DNA from: Macrophomina tecta
Taxonomy: Eukaryota > Ascomycota > Dothideomycetes > Botryosphaeriales > Botryosphaeriaceae
Assembly: GCA_024180945.1 (NCBI GenBank)
Contig: JAKSGN010000005.1
Span: 2,542,001 to 2,606,000, forward strand
Direction of reading: 5' to 3'
Length of the DNA: 64,000 bases
The position numbers were made by a program, and so were the translations under genes. The stretch's first letter is position 1. Each line of letters opens with the position of its first letter. Below are positions 22,612 to 34,824 of the stretch, in pieces. Below the pieces are notes generated by a model that was not told where the DNA came from, searched no databases, and worked only from the letters and a program-made list of their open reading frames with translations.

Positions 22612-23086
22612 AACACGCGTGGGAAAAGGAGCATGTGGCAATGGCAACATTTATATACATATTTTCCGACATGGACATCTATCTACAATTGAATCTTGAT
22701 AAAATTTTTCTTCCTGACAAGAGCGTATATTCTGCAACATCAAGGATGCAACATCAAGCATTCAAATCATGACTAGCGGCTTGGTCCTTAGGTATTCCAA
22801 GTGGTAGTTTGTTCGAGATGACTTCTGTGTTGCTGAAGCATCACGCTCATTTCCACTTATGTGCAGAATGACCGAAGATCTCAATTCTTTGTCCAGGTTC
22901 GGTGCAAATCAGGCAAGTTTCGGTGATGCGTGATTGGATGTGTCCCACATCCCTATCAAATGTTGTTGTGCGTTAAAGAAACTGCGATGAAATATCACCA
23001 GAACCATGATTTACTATAAATTGCACAAAAACCCCCCTCCTACACTCGAACAGACTGTTCGATCAGATAGGAGCGTCCAGATGCCG
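22612..23086. other. Convergent spacer between P450 A and P450 B
   Basis: About 475 AT-rich bases between two converging genes. It holds only the two 3' ends; no ORF, repeat or RNA is recognised. Confidence 0.5.
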
Positions 23087-24908
23087 TCAATGGCAAGCAG
23101 CCCTCCACGACTCCTTCTCCTTGAACAGCAAATCCGCCTTCGCATCTGGAATCCTCGAAAACGCGATATGCACCGGCGCCGGCCGCTTCCCCGCGGCATA
23201 CCTGATCTCCCACCGCTGCAAAATATGAATGAGCATCAACTTGATCTCGGCGCTGGCGAACGCCCTGCCCGGGCACGCGTGGCTGCCGGCGCCGAAGGTG
23301 ATGTACTGGTCCGAGATGTACGAGAACTGGAACTTGTTGCGGTCGATGGTGCGGCGCATGCGCAGGAAGCGCTCGGCGTCAAAGGTGGCCGCGTCCGGGT
23401 AGAAGTCGTCGTCGTGGCAGATCTCGTGCGTCGGGAAGAGGATCTGCGTGTCGGCGGGAATGGTGAAGCCGTCTTTGAAGGTGTAGTCGACCTTCGTGGA
23501 GCGGTGCACCGCGCCTGTGTGGCCGGTGTTAGTAGGGGTTTACTTGGGCAGGAGAGGGGAGGGTGTACAAACCCATGCCGAGGGGCCGGAGTCGCTGGCT
23601 CTCCTTCATGAAACTGTCGAGCAGCTCTAGTTCGTCCAAGGCTTTCTTGGTCCAGCGAGTTCCGTTGGCGTCTTGCACCGTTTTTATCTCGTCCAGAATC
23701 TTCTTGTAGTCGTCCGGGCGGTCAAGGAGGTCATAGATGATGTTGAGCGTTGTGCTGGCCGTAGTCTCGACGGACGCAATAGTGAGGAAGCCCAGGTCAT
23801 TGACCATGCCGTCGATGGTTTTCGGGCCCTTCTTCGCGGCCATAATCAACCAGTCAAGGCCGTCGGTCTCCTCTTTTCCGTTGCGCCCGACCATCAGCCT
23901 CTGCTCGTACGTCGGCTTCAGCAATTCGGCGAAGCGTAGCTTAATACGGGCAACGGCCCTCACGTTCGGGTCAATGTAGGGAGCAAGGTAGCCCAGGAGT
24001 CCTGGAAAGAAGAGATTGCTGCTGACAATGGCGTCGTTGGTTCTCTGCAAGTAATCCCTGACCGTGTCCACCCATTCTTGGCTGGTGCCGAGGTCTGGGC
24101 CCGCAAAGGCTCTATGGGCCATCCTGATTATTGCGAGGATGATGGCCTCCATCGGTCGCACTTTTGTCCAGTCTTTCACAAGTTAGAAAATTATCCCGAG
24201 GATTGTGTGATGAGCATACCTTTGCATTCCGGAATGACGTTATGGATTGCGATGGCTGAGGCATCCTGGAGAGACTCAATCATTGGTGCTGTCGAGAATT
24301 AGCTCCCGCACAGTTCGGCCAGAATACTTATTTTCACCTAAATTCTTGGGTAGTTCTGCTTTCATAGAATTCTGAGCCTCTTCGGTTATCTTTGGCCCAT
24401 GGTTGAATTGGACACGGAAAGACTGTAGTAGCAATTCGATCAGTCCGGGAAAACAGAGAGGTAGATCTGGAAAAGTTCCTTCATACCTCCTCGGAGAATT
24501 TGGGGAAGCTGATCTTGTCTTGTGTAGCGGTCTTGACCTCGGGAAGATACTTCAACGGAAGCACGACTACTTGCTTCGTCGGGTCGATTGCGCTGCGAAG
24601 GCGGAAGGGCTGCTCATTTTTTATGTACTGTGTCCCGTTCAGCAGACTGGTCCCTCGAAGTCGCCCAAAAATCTGACCTTCATGTATCCATCATGAAGAA
24701 GCTTGTCCGCCTCGAGAAAATATCGTCTGATGGAGTTGCCGCCTTTTTCAAACCTCACCCGTGGCACATGCGCAAGTTTGTCTTCTCCTTGGGTAAAGTA
24801 TCGGTACAAGAGCAGCACAACAACCACGAGGGCAACGTTGGACGGCCAAGATATTGAGTTGAGCATCTTGTCCAATGGTGGGTAGCGATATTCAGCAAAA
24901 TCCTGCAC
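23087..24908 (-). CDS. Cytochrome P450 B of the terpenoid cluster
   Basis: Microsomal P450 of normal length with about six exons. The start is 24908 or, more likely, 24866 (MLNSISWPSNVALVVVVLLL, a membrane anchor). Exon 1 ends after LLHDGYMK. A 50-nt intron (GTCAGA...ACAG with a TGCTGAAC branch-like site) leads to YIKNEQPFRLRSAID. Later introns precede SFRVQFNHGPK, PMIESLQDAS, DWTKVRPMEA and the segment HRSTKVDYTF. Motifs are SVETTASTTL (I-helix), ESQR (K-helix) and FGAGSHACPGR (heme Cys). It resembles P450 A in the region after ESQR, so the two may be old duplicates or the same CYP family. No stop or shift was found once the introns are placed. No exact CGGTCCG site was found in its 300-base upstream region. 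Confidence 0.88.
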
Positions 24909-25214
24909 GAATGGTTATATCTTTTGGCTACCGCTCAATAGCCGAGAATTCCGGTGCGCGTATTCCGGATTTGGACTGTGCTCGGTATCTTCCCCGGTCG
25001 GCCCGGATGAGGCCGCTGCACAGCCGATCTTCTACAGGAGACCATCGCCAGGCGTGGAGCAATTCTGCGGAGCTGTTTTTTTGCCTACTGGTGCGAAGAG
25101 TAAATTCTGTAGTGTCTTAAGTGCTCTCTGTCTGAAGAAGCACTAGCGCAGAAGCAATGAGAGTTTTTCCGTTTCTCGCAACCAAGCGCGCATGCCATGG
25201 ATCTATAATAGCCA
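24909..25214. other. Spacer between P450 B and P450 C
   Basis: About 300 bases upstream of P450 B and downstream of P450 C, in the same orientation. Several CCGG-containing words occur (ATTCCGG twice, CGGTCGGCCCGG), close to but not matching the CGGTCCG core exactly. Confidence 0.4.
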
Positions 25215-27066
25215 TCATCTCCTCTTCCATACCAGCGGCACTGTCTCCGGCCGAAGCATCTGGAACACCAAGTTCACACCACTATCTGCAAGACAATCCT
25301 TAGCCCTCTTCCTTGCCTGCTCAATATCCTCACCGGCCTCCTTCACCGGCTCCACGTAATGGTCCCTCAGCAGAGTCACCAAGAGCGCAGCATATTCCAC
25401 CTGTGAGAATTTCTTTCCGGGGCATACATGGTTGCCGTCAAGCCATGCCATGTATGCGCCACGCGGAGGTGGCCGCAAGGACTCCCTGTCCATAGCCGGG
25501 CCATCACCTTCAGCAGTTAGTATCCAACGTGATGGTTTGAACTCCAGACTGTCGTCCCCCCAATGACGAGGGTGTGTGTGTGCAGCGTTGGTATTGAAAA
25601 GCACTCGCGTTTGAGGCGGAATGGTATACGTCTTTCCGTCGATGACAAGATCCGTAGCGTAATCCTGGGTGCGTCTGGGAACGCTGACGAGAATTGTGAA
25701 AAGGCGTAGTGTCTCGTACTGCGTGTAACTGTCAGCTACCTCCCGTAAATGAAGTGTTGAGGGGATATTACCATGAATGCCATGCATCTCGTCAGCTTGG
25801 GAAAAGAGTCGTAACTCGGCGAAGGATCGCCTCGGTATACGTGAGAGATCTCTTCGTAGACCCAATGCTGGAGTTCGGCGTAAGCAGCCAAGAGGTAGAA
25901 GGAAAAATTCAAGGAGCGCGCAGTGGTGTCATGGCCTGCAAAGTTGAACGCGAACATGTTACCGAAGACCTCCGGTTCAGATATGCCATAGCGCTTTCCA
26001 CCAGTTTCCTTATCTTGTACGTATGCGCGAACAAGATTGGTCATGAGATTCTCTTGGATTGTGCGTCTTTCTTGAAGTGCCTTTTTCTCTTCTTCAAAGT
26101 CTTCCGTCATGAATTTCTTGAAAGCCACAATTGCCTCACCGACCCGAGCGAGGTTTGCAGGGAAAGTAGTGCGAGTGAGCCTGTCTGGCCCAATGATGAA
26201 GACAAACACAATGTTCTCCAGAATCAAGCGGAGAGAGCCTTGATAGCTGAGCGGTTCTTTCGCCTCTTCCTCTTCACCACCTCTGAAAGGGAATGATCGG
26301 CCGAAACTGACGCTCACCAGCACGTTGAGCGCGAGGTTTCTGCAGTCATTAGGAGTACTGCGAACATGTCCGGTGCGTTTCCAGTATTGCAGCATCTGCT
26401 CAGCTTGAGAAATGGTTTCTGTCCAGACCAACCTGTTCGTCTTCTCGGTGAAAGCGGCAGCTGTAATCTTGCGGTGCCTCTGCCAGTCCTCTCCCAGTGC
26501 CTGTTCGTCTGTAAGTATCAATGAATATCAGGTATATGTATTTCATACAGTTGTAACATTTGGCCCGAAGCTCGCAAGCATAACTGCTCAGATATTAGTG
26601 TGGTGAACATTGTTCTCTGGTGTAAAGACGTACCCCAGATCTCTACGGGTCGTTCAAAATCACCCCGTCGTTCACGTTGGAATATATCATGCAAGGTTTC
26701 TCCATTGCAAGTATAGAGCCAGTTCTTTCCTGGAGTAACGAGGACAAAGGCATCCCCGTATTCAAGATGGATGCTGAACTTTTGCACCCATTCCCAGCCT
26801 GAATAGCCGACTTTGCTGATGCTTTCCCCTCCAAATGGTAGGTGCTTCAGCCATGGCGCAACGTGGCGGCCGACGATCAACCAAAGAGCATTTTCTGGGC
26901 TGATCGGTAGAATGAATATTGGAAGGCCGATCTTCCGCGCTGTGTTGTAGTTGCTGAGTAAGGCGGTCCCTGTAGACAAGGCGTGAAGTAGAAGCGGTCC
27001 CAAAACCAATAAGAACAAAAGAACGATCATGGCTTTAAGAGGAAAGACAATCAAATTTACCAGCAA
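25215..27066 (-). CDS. Cytochrome P450 C of the terpenoid cluster
   Basis: P450 of roughly 520 residues with a strongly hydrophobic N-terminus (MLVNLIVFPLKAMIVLLFLL). Introns are inferred after FERPVEIW, after GPNVTT (leading to ALGEDWQRHRK), and between CMAFM and YETLRLF. Motifs are FAGHDTTARSL (I-helix, the textbook AGxDTT), ETLR (K-helix) and AWLDGNHVCPGKKFSQVEY (heme). The heme motif has Trp where most P450s have Phe, and a CPGKKFSQVE continuation characteristic of one fungal P450 group. It differs clearly from P450s A and B, so it represents another CYP family. The gene is intact. A TTCCGGACCGAG site lies at 27179-27190, 115 bases upstream. The exact reaction is unknown. Confidence 0.88.
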
Positions 27067-27401
27067 AAGAGTCCCAGATGAGCCGTGTCATAAACTGTAT
27101 AGCTGATAAACCCTACTAACATAGTCATGCAGGTTCTTCGCTTACTTTGTCCGGAAGCATGGTTAGCGGAACCGGACTTCCGGACCGAGAAATCCCCACC
27201 GTCTCTGGTGGGTATCCGGGACCCACTATATGCTTCTTCAGTGAACAAAGGCCCTTAAGGTGTCAGGGGAGTGAGCGGATGGTTGATTCCGCGCGCATGT
27301 TTGGGAGGTTTCTCCAGAATTTGCTCTGTAACTTGAAGAGTACGGGGTAAAATACGCGGTTCCGTTGAATAGTGCCAGTCCATAGAAGTCTCCAGATGCT
27401 G
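27067..27401. promoter_or_regulatory. Promoter region of P450 C with CGGACCG site
   Basis: About 335 bases between the P450 C start and the end of the MAPEG gene. It contains CCGGACTTCCGGACCGAG at about 27172-27189, which includes CGGACCG (the complement of CGGTCCG) at 27181-27187, about 115 bases from the ATG. No ORF of note. Confidence 0.5.
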
Positions 27402-28083
27402 TTATATAGGCGATAAGACTACTTTTCTTAGACAGCAACCATGTCCCATCCGACTTTGGTAGCCATAACCATGAGCACTACTTGGAAGATATTGGCCCAA
27501 CTGCCGAGCAATCGTCCCATCCCCATTTCCGGCGCCCGGCATCGTGTAGCCAACCCGATACATAATTTCGACAATTAGCTCGCTTAGCTTATTTGACGGA
27601 CCATTACGTGTGTAGCCAATAGCGTAGAGGACTCTGCCAAAGTTCCAGAGTGCTCCCATGATTGCGGATTCAACGGGCCACCGCAACCCGGCTATCATCA
27701 ATGCCACCAGGAATGCTGGCAAATTCTCCATATAATTACCCTTATATAAGGTTAGCCTGAACATGTGGAAATGATCATCGGCGCCGCTGATCCGCTTACA
27801 AGACCTCGCTGAGCGCAGTTGAATACGTGAAGCGCTCGTTTGAGTTCGGCTTTGTCTGCTCCAGAGATTTCCTGACGACCGATTTCGTGATGAGGCCAAG
27901 GCACGCCTGCGGCCTGACGGAAAGGCGAGGTCCGATGTGCGTGCCACATGAGATTGAAAAGTGAAGCGCATGCAGAAAGGACCACATATCTGGGAGTTGT
28001 TGTAAGAGGGAGCTGGCGCGCACAGAGCTCCATTCCAGCACTTACCCATACTCGCGGGGGACTTCGAACGTAATATTCGCCAT
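27402..28083 (-). CDS. MAPEG family protein, microsomal glutathione S-transferase 3-like
   Basis: Small four-helix membrane protein of the MAPEG family; relatives conjugate glutathione or reduce lipid peroxides. The start at 28083 gives MANITFEVPREYG. An intron (GTAAGT...CCCAG) leads to YVVLSACASLFNLMWHAHR. The family segment ALHVFNCAQRG is followed by a second intron leading to NYMENLPAFLVALMIAG, then WNFGRVLYAIGYT. These match the core order of MGST3: FNCxQRxHxNxxE (here partly changed to FNCAQRGNYMEN), then GRxLYxxGY. The frame after NGPSN is open to 27402, but its sequence no longer looks like the family, so the last exon boundary is uncertain. A CGGTCCG site lies about 122 bases upstream. 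It could detoxify a reactive pathway intermediate or protect the producer. Confidence 0.75.
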
Positions 28084-31072
28084 TTTTGGTGTGTAAGGTA
28101 TGGGATTGGGGGGGTGACGAGGCCATGGCCGATCATTGGAGGTGCTCTTAAGTGGGTTCTTTGTGGAGGTCCGCGCTGCTCGGAACAGCAGTGATGAGTT
28201 ATCACGGTCCGAGTTTCTGTCCGCAACATGGGCCGGAAATGTGGCCGGTAACCGGATGGCATAGAGTGGGATCCACCAGCTGTATGCAAGTATGTTATAG
28301 ATCACTTATGCGGTATGCGAACCCTACATGCATCGTACGGGAACCCACCATGGGATCATCTCTCCCGTCGGCTTCATGCCTCACCTACGCCAGCTATTAT
28401 ATAGCGTCAATGCTTTTTTTTGGTGCACTGATGAGCTTCGACGTTCTTTCTATTTCTTTTGAGCGGCTTTTCCTTCCATCATCCATTTTCCTCCGCCGTC
28501 TGATCATCCGCAAACGAAGAGCCCACCATCACCACGAGAAACAAATTTAACTGGATATCCTGCCACAAAGCTCAAAAAAGCACACAGAAAAAAAAAACAA
28601 AAAAAAAAAAAAAGAGCATCGTAGATATCTACGAACTATGGTGGCGGACATTCGATAGCGGACGGTCCACTGCATGTGATCTATCTCAGTCGCCTGTGCC
28701 CCCACCACCCAGTGAGTTTCGATTTCTCTGCAAGATGTTGAGATGCGCACAACTCTCCGATAACGTCTTCTGGGAGCGCTCCAATGGGTAAGTTGATTGG
28801 GATTGGATTTCCGAAAGACTGACCAAACAGATCTCGAGCGTCTTCCAGGGATGCGGAAGTAAGCTGGTCAAGGCTTCTGCAGAAGTGTTAATGCTTTTAT
28901 TGACATTGACTTGATTGTAGAGGTTTCCAAATTAAGTTGCTGAACGCGAGTCTTTTACGGAAAGATAGGGCACACGATGAGGTTTTGGCTCAGCGGCTCT
29001 TCCTAAGGATCGGTGGGCAATATACATACGAGGAGTTTACCGAAAGCATTGCGGCATGCCCTTCCAGGCTATGGACAGCTGGCTATTCAGCCGAATGTAA
29101 GTGCCACTGTCTTGCCTGAACGTGTGCACCCGGATGCTTGCTTCAACTTCCTGAGATGAAGATAGGTTGGGGTACTTCTCGCATTAGCCTCTCGCTGACT
29201 CGTGCAGCCTGCGACATGGAATCCATGCGTTTTCCGTAACTTGAAGGTCGGGGAAGGAGGCAGACAAGGCAGTCGCCTTCAACCTATTGATTTGCCTCGC
29301 GGGGTGAAAAGTAACAGCACCGCCGCTGACGGGGCTGACGTACCACTTTCGCCACAGCGACGAGTACCTAATGGCGCCTGCTGTTACCGGAGCTATGCGG
29401 CAACAACACAACAGCGGCGAGGTTGGTTGATAGTGACTTGTTGGTGCCAGCGGGGCTTCGTAAAGCTACCGCACTTGGACGCACGGCTAGACGGAGGCCG
29501 GCGCACGTGCAAGCAGCGGCATACCGTGCTGAGCACAGGACGGAGAGTGGAGAGGACGGACGTTGTGTTTCCGGTTTCCGTCTGTTTCCGTTCGCGACCC
29601 AAGCATACCGTATCTTACTGAAGCACGAAGCTGACATGACAACGAGGCGTCCCGTACTTGGATGTGGCGGGCGTTCGTCTCCTATTATCCAGGCCTTGGC
29701 TGCCATTCGCCGCGCTATCTTCACCGCCGCCCTGTCCGAGCGCTGGTCGCCGCGTGCCCGCACAAACTACACGATTCGCGAACGACAATCCCGAGGCCGT
29801 GCGAGTGTTTAGTGATCCACTTCGCATCAGCATTGGCCATGGGAGTGCCCGTTTCATCGCTCTTCCAGCGTGTGGATTCAACATGCTGTGGATGTCCCAT
29901 AAAGGGTTGTGCGAGAACGCGCCGCATTCATGCTGACAGTCGTGTATATTAATTGCGTCTATATAAGGCGATCTAGCTCTAGTTGCTGAGAGGACCAGAA
30001 GCAGTGCCAAGGCCAACCCGCTCAGCCGCGAAACAGAGACATCTCAACTTTGTGCTTGCGCCTGGGCGGGGTCTTGGTAGCTGGCTGTCCAGGCACGCCG
30101 GTCGACCGCGATTTTCTACAACATGCAAAGCGGTGCGGCGGCCTTACGTATCACGACTCGCTATCCTGACTCAACACAAGGCGCCTCACATTGCGCTGGC
30201 CTACGAGCAATCTGCACGCTTTTGCCGCCTTGGGACCCTCTGATTCGCGTCTTTTTTGTTTGCTCTTGTGGGAGAGTTCTCTAAATGTCGAGCTCGGTGT
30301 AGGGGGCCATGTGTTTCCTCGCCCGTGGCTGGCCGGGAACATGGCAAGGCTGCTTTTGTACACAAGACTACGAAAGTTAGGCCGAGAGCACGGATCGCTA
30401 TCTTCCCTCTGACCAAGTCTCCTTAACGACTCCGAGAGCTTGAATTGCTCTAATCTGGCTGGCTCGAGCCACGTCCGCTGCTCAGAAAGGCCAGAGATAA
30501 CAATGAGACCGGCAACTCCTTACCATTCCGCTCTTGGCAAATAGCTCAGGAAACCCCGTGGTCGGGAAGCCCAACAGCATTGCACAGGCTTTGTGGCGTG
30601 CCTTTTCTGGGGCACGGTGCTGCCTAGCTACAACTGACTGGCTACTCATATGGGAGACCCGATGCTTTTCTGTTCAGCATGTGGTCGCTGCGGCCATCTC
30701 TTTACGGCGGGCGCGAGGGCCCCGGCTCCGTTCACCCAGTCCATTCTCATCTAGGGAAAAGGACGCGCGAGATCTTCATCTCGTTCGACTTCAAATGACG
30801 CCGCGCTACAGGCTGTCTGATGTCAAGCCTCGGCGGGGGATTCGCGCGCTCGTATCAGAGCCCCTGGGGCCCTTCTGTTTCCGGACTCTTGATGCCGAAA
30901 GCATCCGGTATATATGTTTTGCTTCGGGATATACTTCTTTAAATGGGACTACAGGTGAAGAGAGAGGGGTACGGTAGCCTTGACGATTCCGTGTTCGCAT
31001 TGTACGTCGCATCGACACGCCTACTTCTGGCCCATACTCGGAACCATTGGTTCAACTCGCTTGCTATATATC
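28084..31072. other. Large gene-free interval inside the cluster
   Basis: Nearly 3 kb between the divergent MAPEG and regulator genes. It contains a CGGTCCG site at 28205-28211, A-rich runs at about 28586-28614 and many short ORFs on both strands (for example 29423-29812, 29615-30016, 30534-30977), none of which resembles a family or shows a plausible exon chain. It may hold a decayed gene or old repeat. I see no inverted or direct repeat ends. Confidence 0.45.
28205..28211 (+). promoter_or_regulatory. CGGTCCG site upstream of the MAPEG gene
   Basis: CGGTCCG within TCACGGTCCGAGT, about 122 bases before the MAPEG start codon. It is one of the recurrent sites in the cluster promoters. Confidence 0.45.
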
Positions 31073-33631
31073 ATGTCCGAAGCACGGCCCAGGTTGACAA
31101 GGCGCCGTGGTGCCTGCCAGCTCTGCCGACAAAAAAAGATACGCTGTCAGTACCAAGGAGAGCGATCAATGCTTACCCGGTGGCTGACTTGACTTTAGGT
31201 GACGGCGAACGGCCTTGTGGTCATTGCAAGGTACGCCAGCCTATACAGAACTCATTTCAAACCTCTGACCGCCGGACTTGGCAAATAGAAATCCAAGATT
31301 GCGTGCCACTACCCGCACTTGTCCGCGACATCACCAGCATCTCAGGCCAAAGCGCTTGCCCCTACACCAAGAGCAACACCGGATGGAGACGTCAGTCCAG
31401 ACTCGTTCGGCAACTTCAATGACGTGCAAAGACTGTGCGCAGAAGTGACAAATTTCCAATCATCGATCAGAGATCTGTTCGGCGGGCCATCTCCATACTC
31501 CGGCAGTCCCGCCACTTTTGATTTCAGTATACCGGGGCTATCTTCTACCAGAGAAACTTCGTTGATGTCATACCCGGGCGGTAATGAAGACTTTTTCAAC
31601 GATTCGACATACCACATCTGGGGCACGTGCCCTCCTATTGCTCTGTCTATTTCGCAAGCTGAACTAACCGTCCTACAGACTCAATTTCAGCACAGCAAAC
31701 AAGGGCTACTCCCCACAGTCCCCCGTCTACTGCCTCGAGCACTTGTGAGCAAACAGGAGGTGAATTGCCCACCGAGTCAGAAAGAGGCAGGAAAAAGCTT
31801 CGCCTGAACTGGGAGCTCCCGCAAAAATCCATAGCGAGCACGGTAGGGTCGGCAGGCCGTGTGAGGCAGCTGTAATCATTGCTGACGCCCCGTTGTATCA
31901 GAATACCACCTCGGCGTATGATCCACTCATTTCGGATTTCTCTTTTGCCATGAGCCGCGGAAAGAAGGACCGCAGCCTTCAAGATGAAGGTGCAACGGTT
32001 ATGAAAAAGCTCATGTCTCGAACAACTACGTGCTGCCACCCAGAGCTATGCAAAACCGACAGCTTGGGTGAAGGTGGTGTCGTGGATTTTACAAATGTGC
32101 CAATTGCAGACCTGGTCGATAGATGCTTCAACGAGCCTGGAGGGTAGGTAACCATCTCTTTCAAGCTCCACCACGTAGCTGACTTGTTAGGGTAAATCTT
32201 TTCCTGGATCGTACTGAGATCTTGGGAGCTGCTGAGCAACTTCTTGACGACTCGAGGGCACCGGTTTCAGTAGAACAGGCATTGGTTACGCATGCTTGTA
32301 TCGCCCAGGGATTAATCCTGGAACCTGATGTGAACCCCACAATAATCCAACATTTCTGGTCAGCTTCGTTAGAGTTAAAGGACATTGTCATGTTCCGGCA
32401 GGACAGCCTTGAGAAGCTTACTGTATGTTTCATCTCTGCTCATACCAAACAGCCCTTGTCTTACTAACGATTTGATATCCTACCAGTCCCTTATGGCCTT
32501 GGTATGTCTATCCTTGTCTGAACTGCCAGATTCAACACTAACATCTCGTGTATTAGCTCTCTTTAGCTGAACGAGTAGGAGCAGACTTCTTCGACATTCT
32601 GTTAACAACTTGCGTATCTGTAGCCCGCTCGCTGAGGATTCATACGACGGCGGCTCTGGAGAGTCTGTGCGGCAGTCACCGGCAGCGGAATATGCTAAAG
32701 CGTGCATTTTGGCTGCTTTCTTGCATTGACAAGGAGGAGTCAATGCGCAAATGCAAGTTTGAGGTAAGCGCACAGAATGTTGGTTTGTTAGAAAGACCGC
32801 ATCTGATGCTGAGATTCACGAAGATCGTTTGCGATTCACACATCAACTACGGCCTTCCTCAAAGTATACAAGACTGGAGCACAAGCAGCGGCAACAAAAA
32901 ACGCCGATTGGCTTGAAATCAGGTACAAATTTGCATCGATATGCTCTAAAATCAACCGGAGACGAGTTTCATCAGCAGAAATCGGTGCAGGCACCGCTGC
33001 GAGCAACAAATGCAAAGCCGACGAAATCGTTCAAGAGCTGGATGCCTGGTATGAAGCGATCCCGGAAGGCTTGCAGGTGGCACAGCATGTCATGCAAGTA
33101 AATCTGGATCCCGCGGATAAGCGAGTAGCTCTTGGTATGTTTTACCGATATCACGAGGCGCTGCTATTGTACTGTGGTAAACAATGCATCAATCCTGCCG
33201 ATGGTCGAGACAACAGCATTGCCAGAGAGATGAGAGCCCGGTGCATGAGCTCAATACGAAGCATATATACAGTGGGGATACACGTTGGGAACGAAGATTA
33301 TGCCAAGGACTTGTGAGTGCTCAATGGATTATCTGTACCTTGTGGCAGAGTGTTCTCGTTAAAAAGCTTCACGGAACACGTCAGTCGTCTCAACGGACAT
33401 GGACGAAATTAGCTAACTGTTGCGGCAATAAGAACCTTCCTGCGGGTGCCTATACTAGCGTTCTGCATTCTCGTCACGGAGATTTTGACGGAGCCTCCTG
33501 TGCCCCGCGACAGCAAACCCCCCCTAGTTGGCATGGCCGGCGGCCTTTTCGGCAGACTCGCCTCCACGGCTTTGTTCGAAGACCTTTTCCAGGAATTCTC
33601 TGACCTCTGCCAAATCACGGTGCAATGGTAA
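31073..33631 (+). CDS. AflR-like Zn2Cys6 transcription factor of the cluster
   Basis: Pathway-type regulator in about ten exons. The start at 31073 gives MSEARPRLTRRRGACQLC. Removal of introns 31146-31198 and 31231-31288 builds a complete Zn2Cys6 finger, CxxCx6Cx5CxxCx6C: CQLCRQKKIRC, then DGERPCGHCK, then KSKIAC. An AflR-like Ser/Pro-rich middle and a regulatory domain follow (SLAERVGADFFDIL, ALESLCGHRQRNMLKRAFW, ADWLEIRYKFASICS, ELDAWYEAIPE). One exon in the chain is only 15 nt (about 32488-32502) between two introns. One base too many occurs in an A run near 32896-32902: removing it joins TSSGNK to NADWLE, so the frame is broken or misassembled there. The short intron proposed near 31748 (36 nt) is also suspect. 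It is probably the activator of the surrounding genes; the target motif is inferred, not shown. Confidence 0.8.
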
Positions 33632-33823
33632 GTGGTCCGTTCTCCGATATAGGCGATCCACCACACGTGAGCTGATCGGGCCCTTGAACACAGGACCATC
33701 CGACGCACCTAAGCAGACGCACGTTTGACCACATGAATAATCAATTGAGCGTGAGAAGGCACCAGTAGTAGTGTTTTAGAACTGTTATACGGCAACCGCA
33801 TCCCGAAGAGACTTTCTCGGGTA

Positions 33824-34824
33824 TCAAGCACGGCCGAGGTACCTGCAAATGAAGGGCACTTGAACAAACCCAGCACCTTTCCCGTACGCGTCCAGGTCGA
33901 CCTGCTCCACCTCAAACTCCCATCGCGTGCCCGTGCGCTCCGAGACCTCGTCTAAAAGCTCCCTCCACGTCTCTGCGTTGTGGGAGAAGCTCTCCTCCGG
34001 ATTCGACACCCTGCTGCTCTGCGACGCGACCAGCGTCTTCACCATGCGCGCCTCCTTGAGCCCCACGTTCCGCCCCACGACCATGCTTCCTGGCTCGGGC
34101 TTGAGAAGCGGCAAGAAGAGCTCGGAGATGATCTTCACCGTGTCCTCGCGCGGGAAGAGGTGCAGGAAGTGGCTGCAGTGGATGATGGAGATCTGGCCCC
34201 GAAGCTGCGACAGCAGCGGCGATGAGTCAGACGTGTCGAGCGAGTCGGCCTCGATAAATGTGCCCCGGAAGCGGGAGGAGTCCCGGAAGAGTTCGTAGCC
34301 CAGGTCCCAGAAATAGCCTTCGATATCCGTGCCGTATAGCTTGTCTGTGGGCGCTCCATCGACGGCCTATTGCCACAAGCAGCGCATCAGTCTATAAAAA
34401 TGATCATGTACATCACGCACAATAGGTCGACGTACGAGTTTCCTGAGGTCTTGCCCAAAAAAAGTTCCAAAGTCAATGACACTGTCACCGCCCTTGACGC
34501 GCTCCAGGATTTCCGGGTACGCGCTGGTTTGCGAGATACTGAAGTGCAAGAACGCGAGCATGCCGATGCATGGGAACGTGTACTTTGCCCATGCCTTGTC
34601 CCTCTAGAGCGTCATATCAGACTCAGGATGCATTGTCGTAGCCAAGAATCGTGACTCACCACTTGCAGCGCGTGGGCCAGAACCTCATCCTTGGGGACTC
34701 CTCCATACGATTGCAAAACTTCCAATCCTTCACGCGAATTGAAAAGCACGGGGTCGTCGAGCGAGGTAGGCTGGAGGAGGTATTTGTTCTGCAGGGCCTC
34801 GTGGCCTTTGGTAAAGTTTGCCAT
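33824..34824 (-). CDS. SAM-dependent methyltransferase
   Basis: Methyltransferase of about 275 residues with a class I fold, of the type seen in fungal terpenoid and meroterpenoid clusters. The start at 34824 gives MANFTKGHEALQNKYLL. Introns lie between ALQV and RDKAWAKY and between LRKL and AVDGAPTDKLYG. Motif I reads SVIDFGTFFGQDLRKL (the usual form is LDxGCCFGQDLR), then GTDIEGYFWDLGYELFRD, with acidic motif EADSL and the HCSHFLHLF segment. The C-terminus (VPFICRYLGRA) is open to 33824. It would transfer a methyl group to a hydroxyl or carboxylate made by the P450s, giving an ether or ester. It is tail-to-tail with the regulator gene. Sites matching CGGTCCG lie at 34976, 35158 and 35177, all upstream of it. 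Confidence 0.83.

Noticed and set aside
24639..24700. Apparent frameshift in P450 B after FLGDFEGPV
   Set aside because: A 50-nt intron starting GTCAGA right after LLHDGYMK and ending ACAG before YIKNEQPF removes the problem, so the gene is intact.
30534..30977. 147-codon ORF ahead of the regulator
   Set aside because: Arg-rich, random-looking sequence with no family match; it lies in what is probably promoter or old intergenic DNA.
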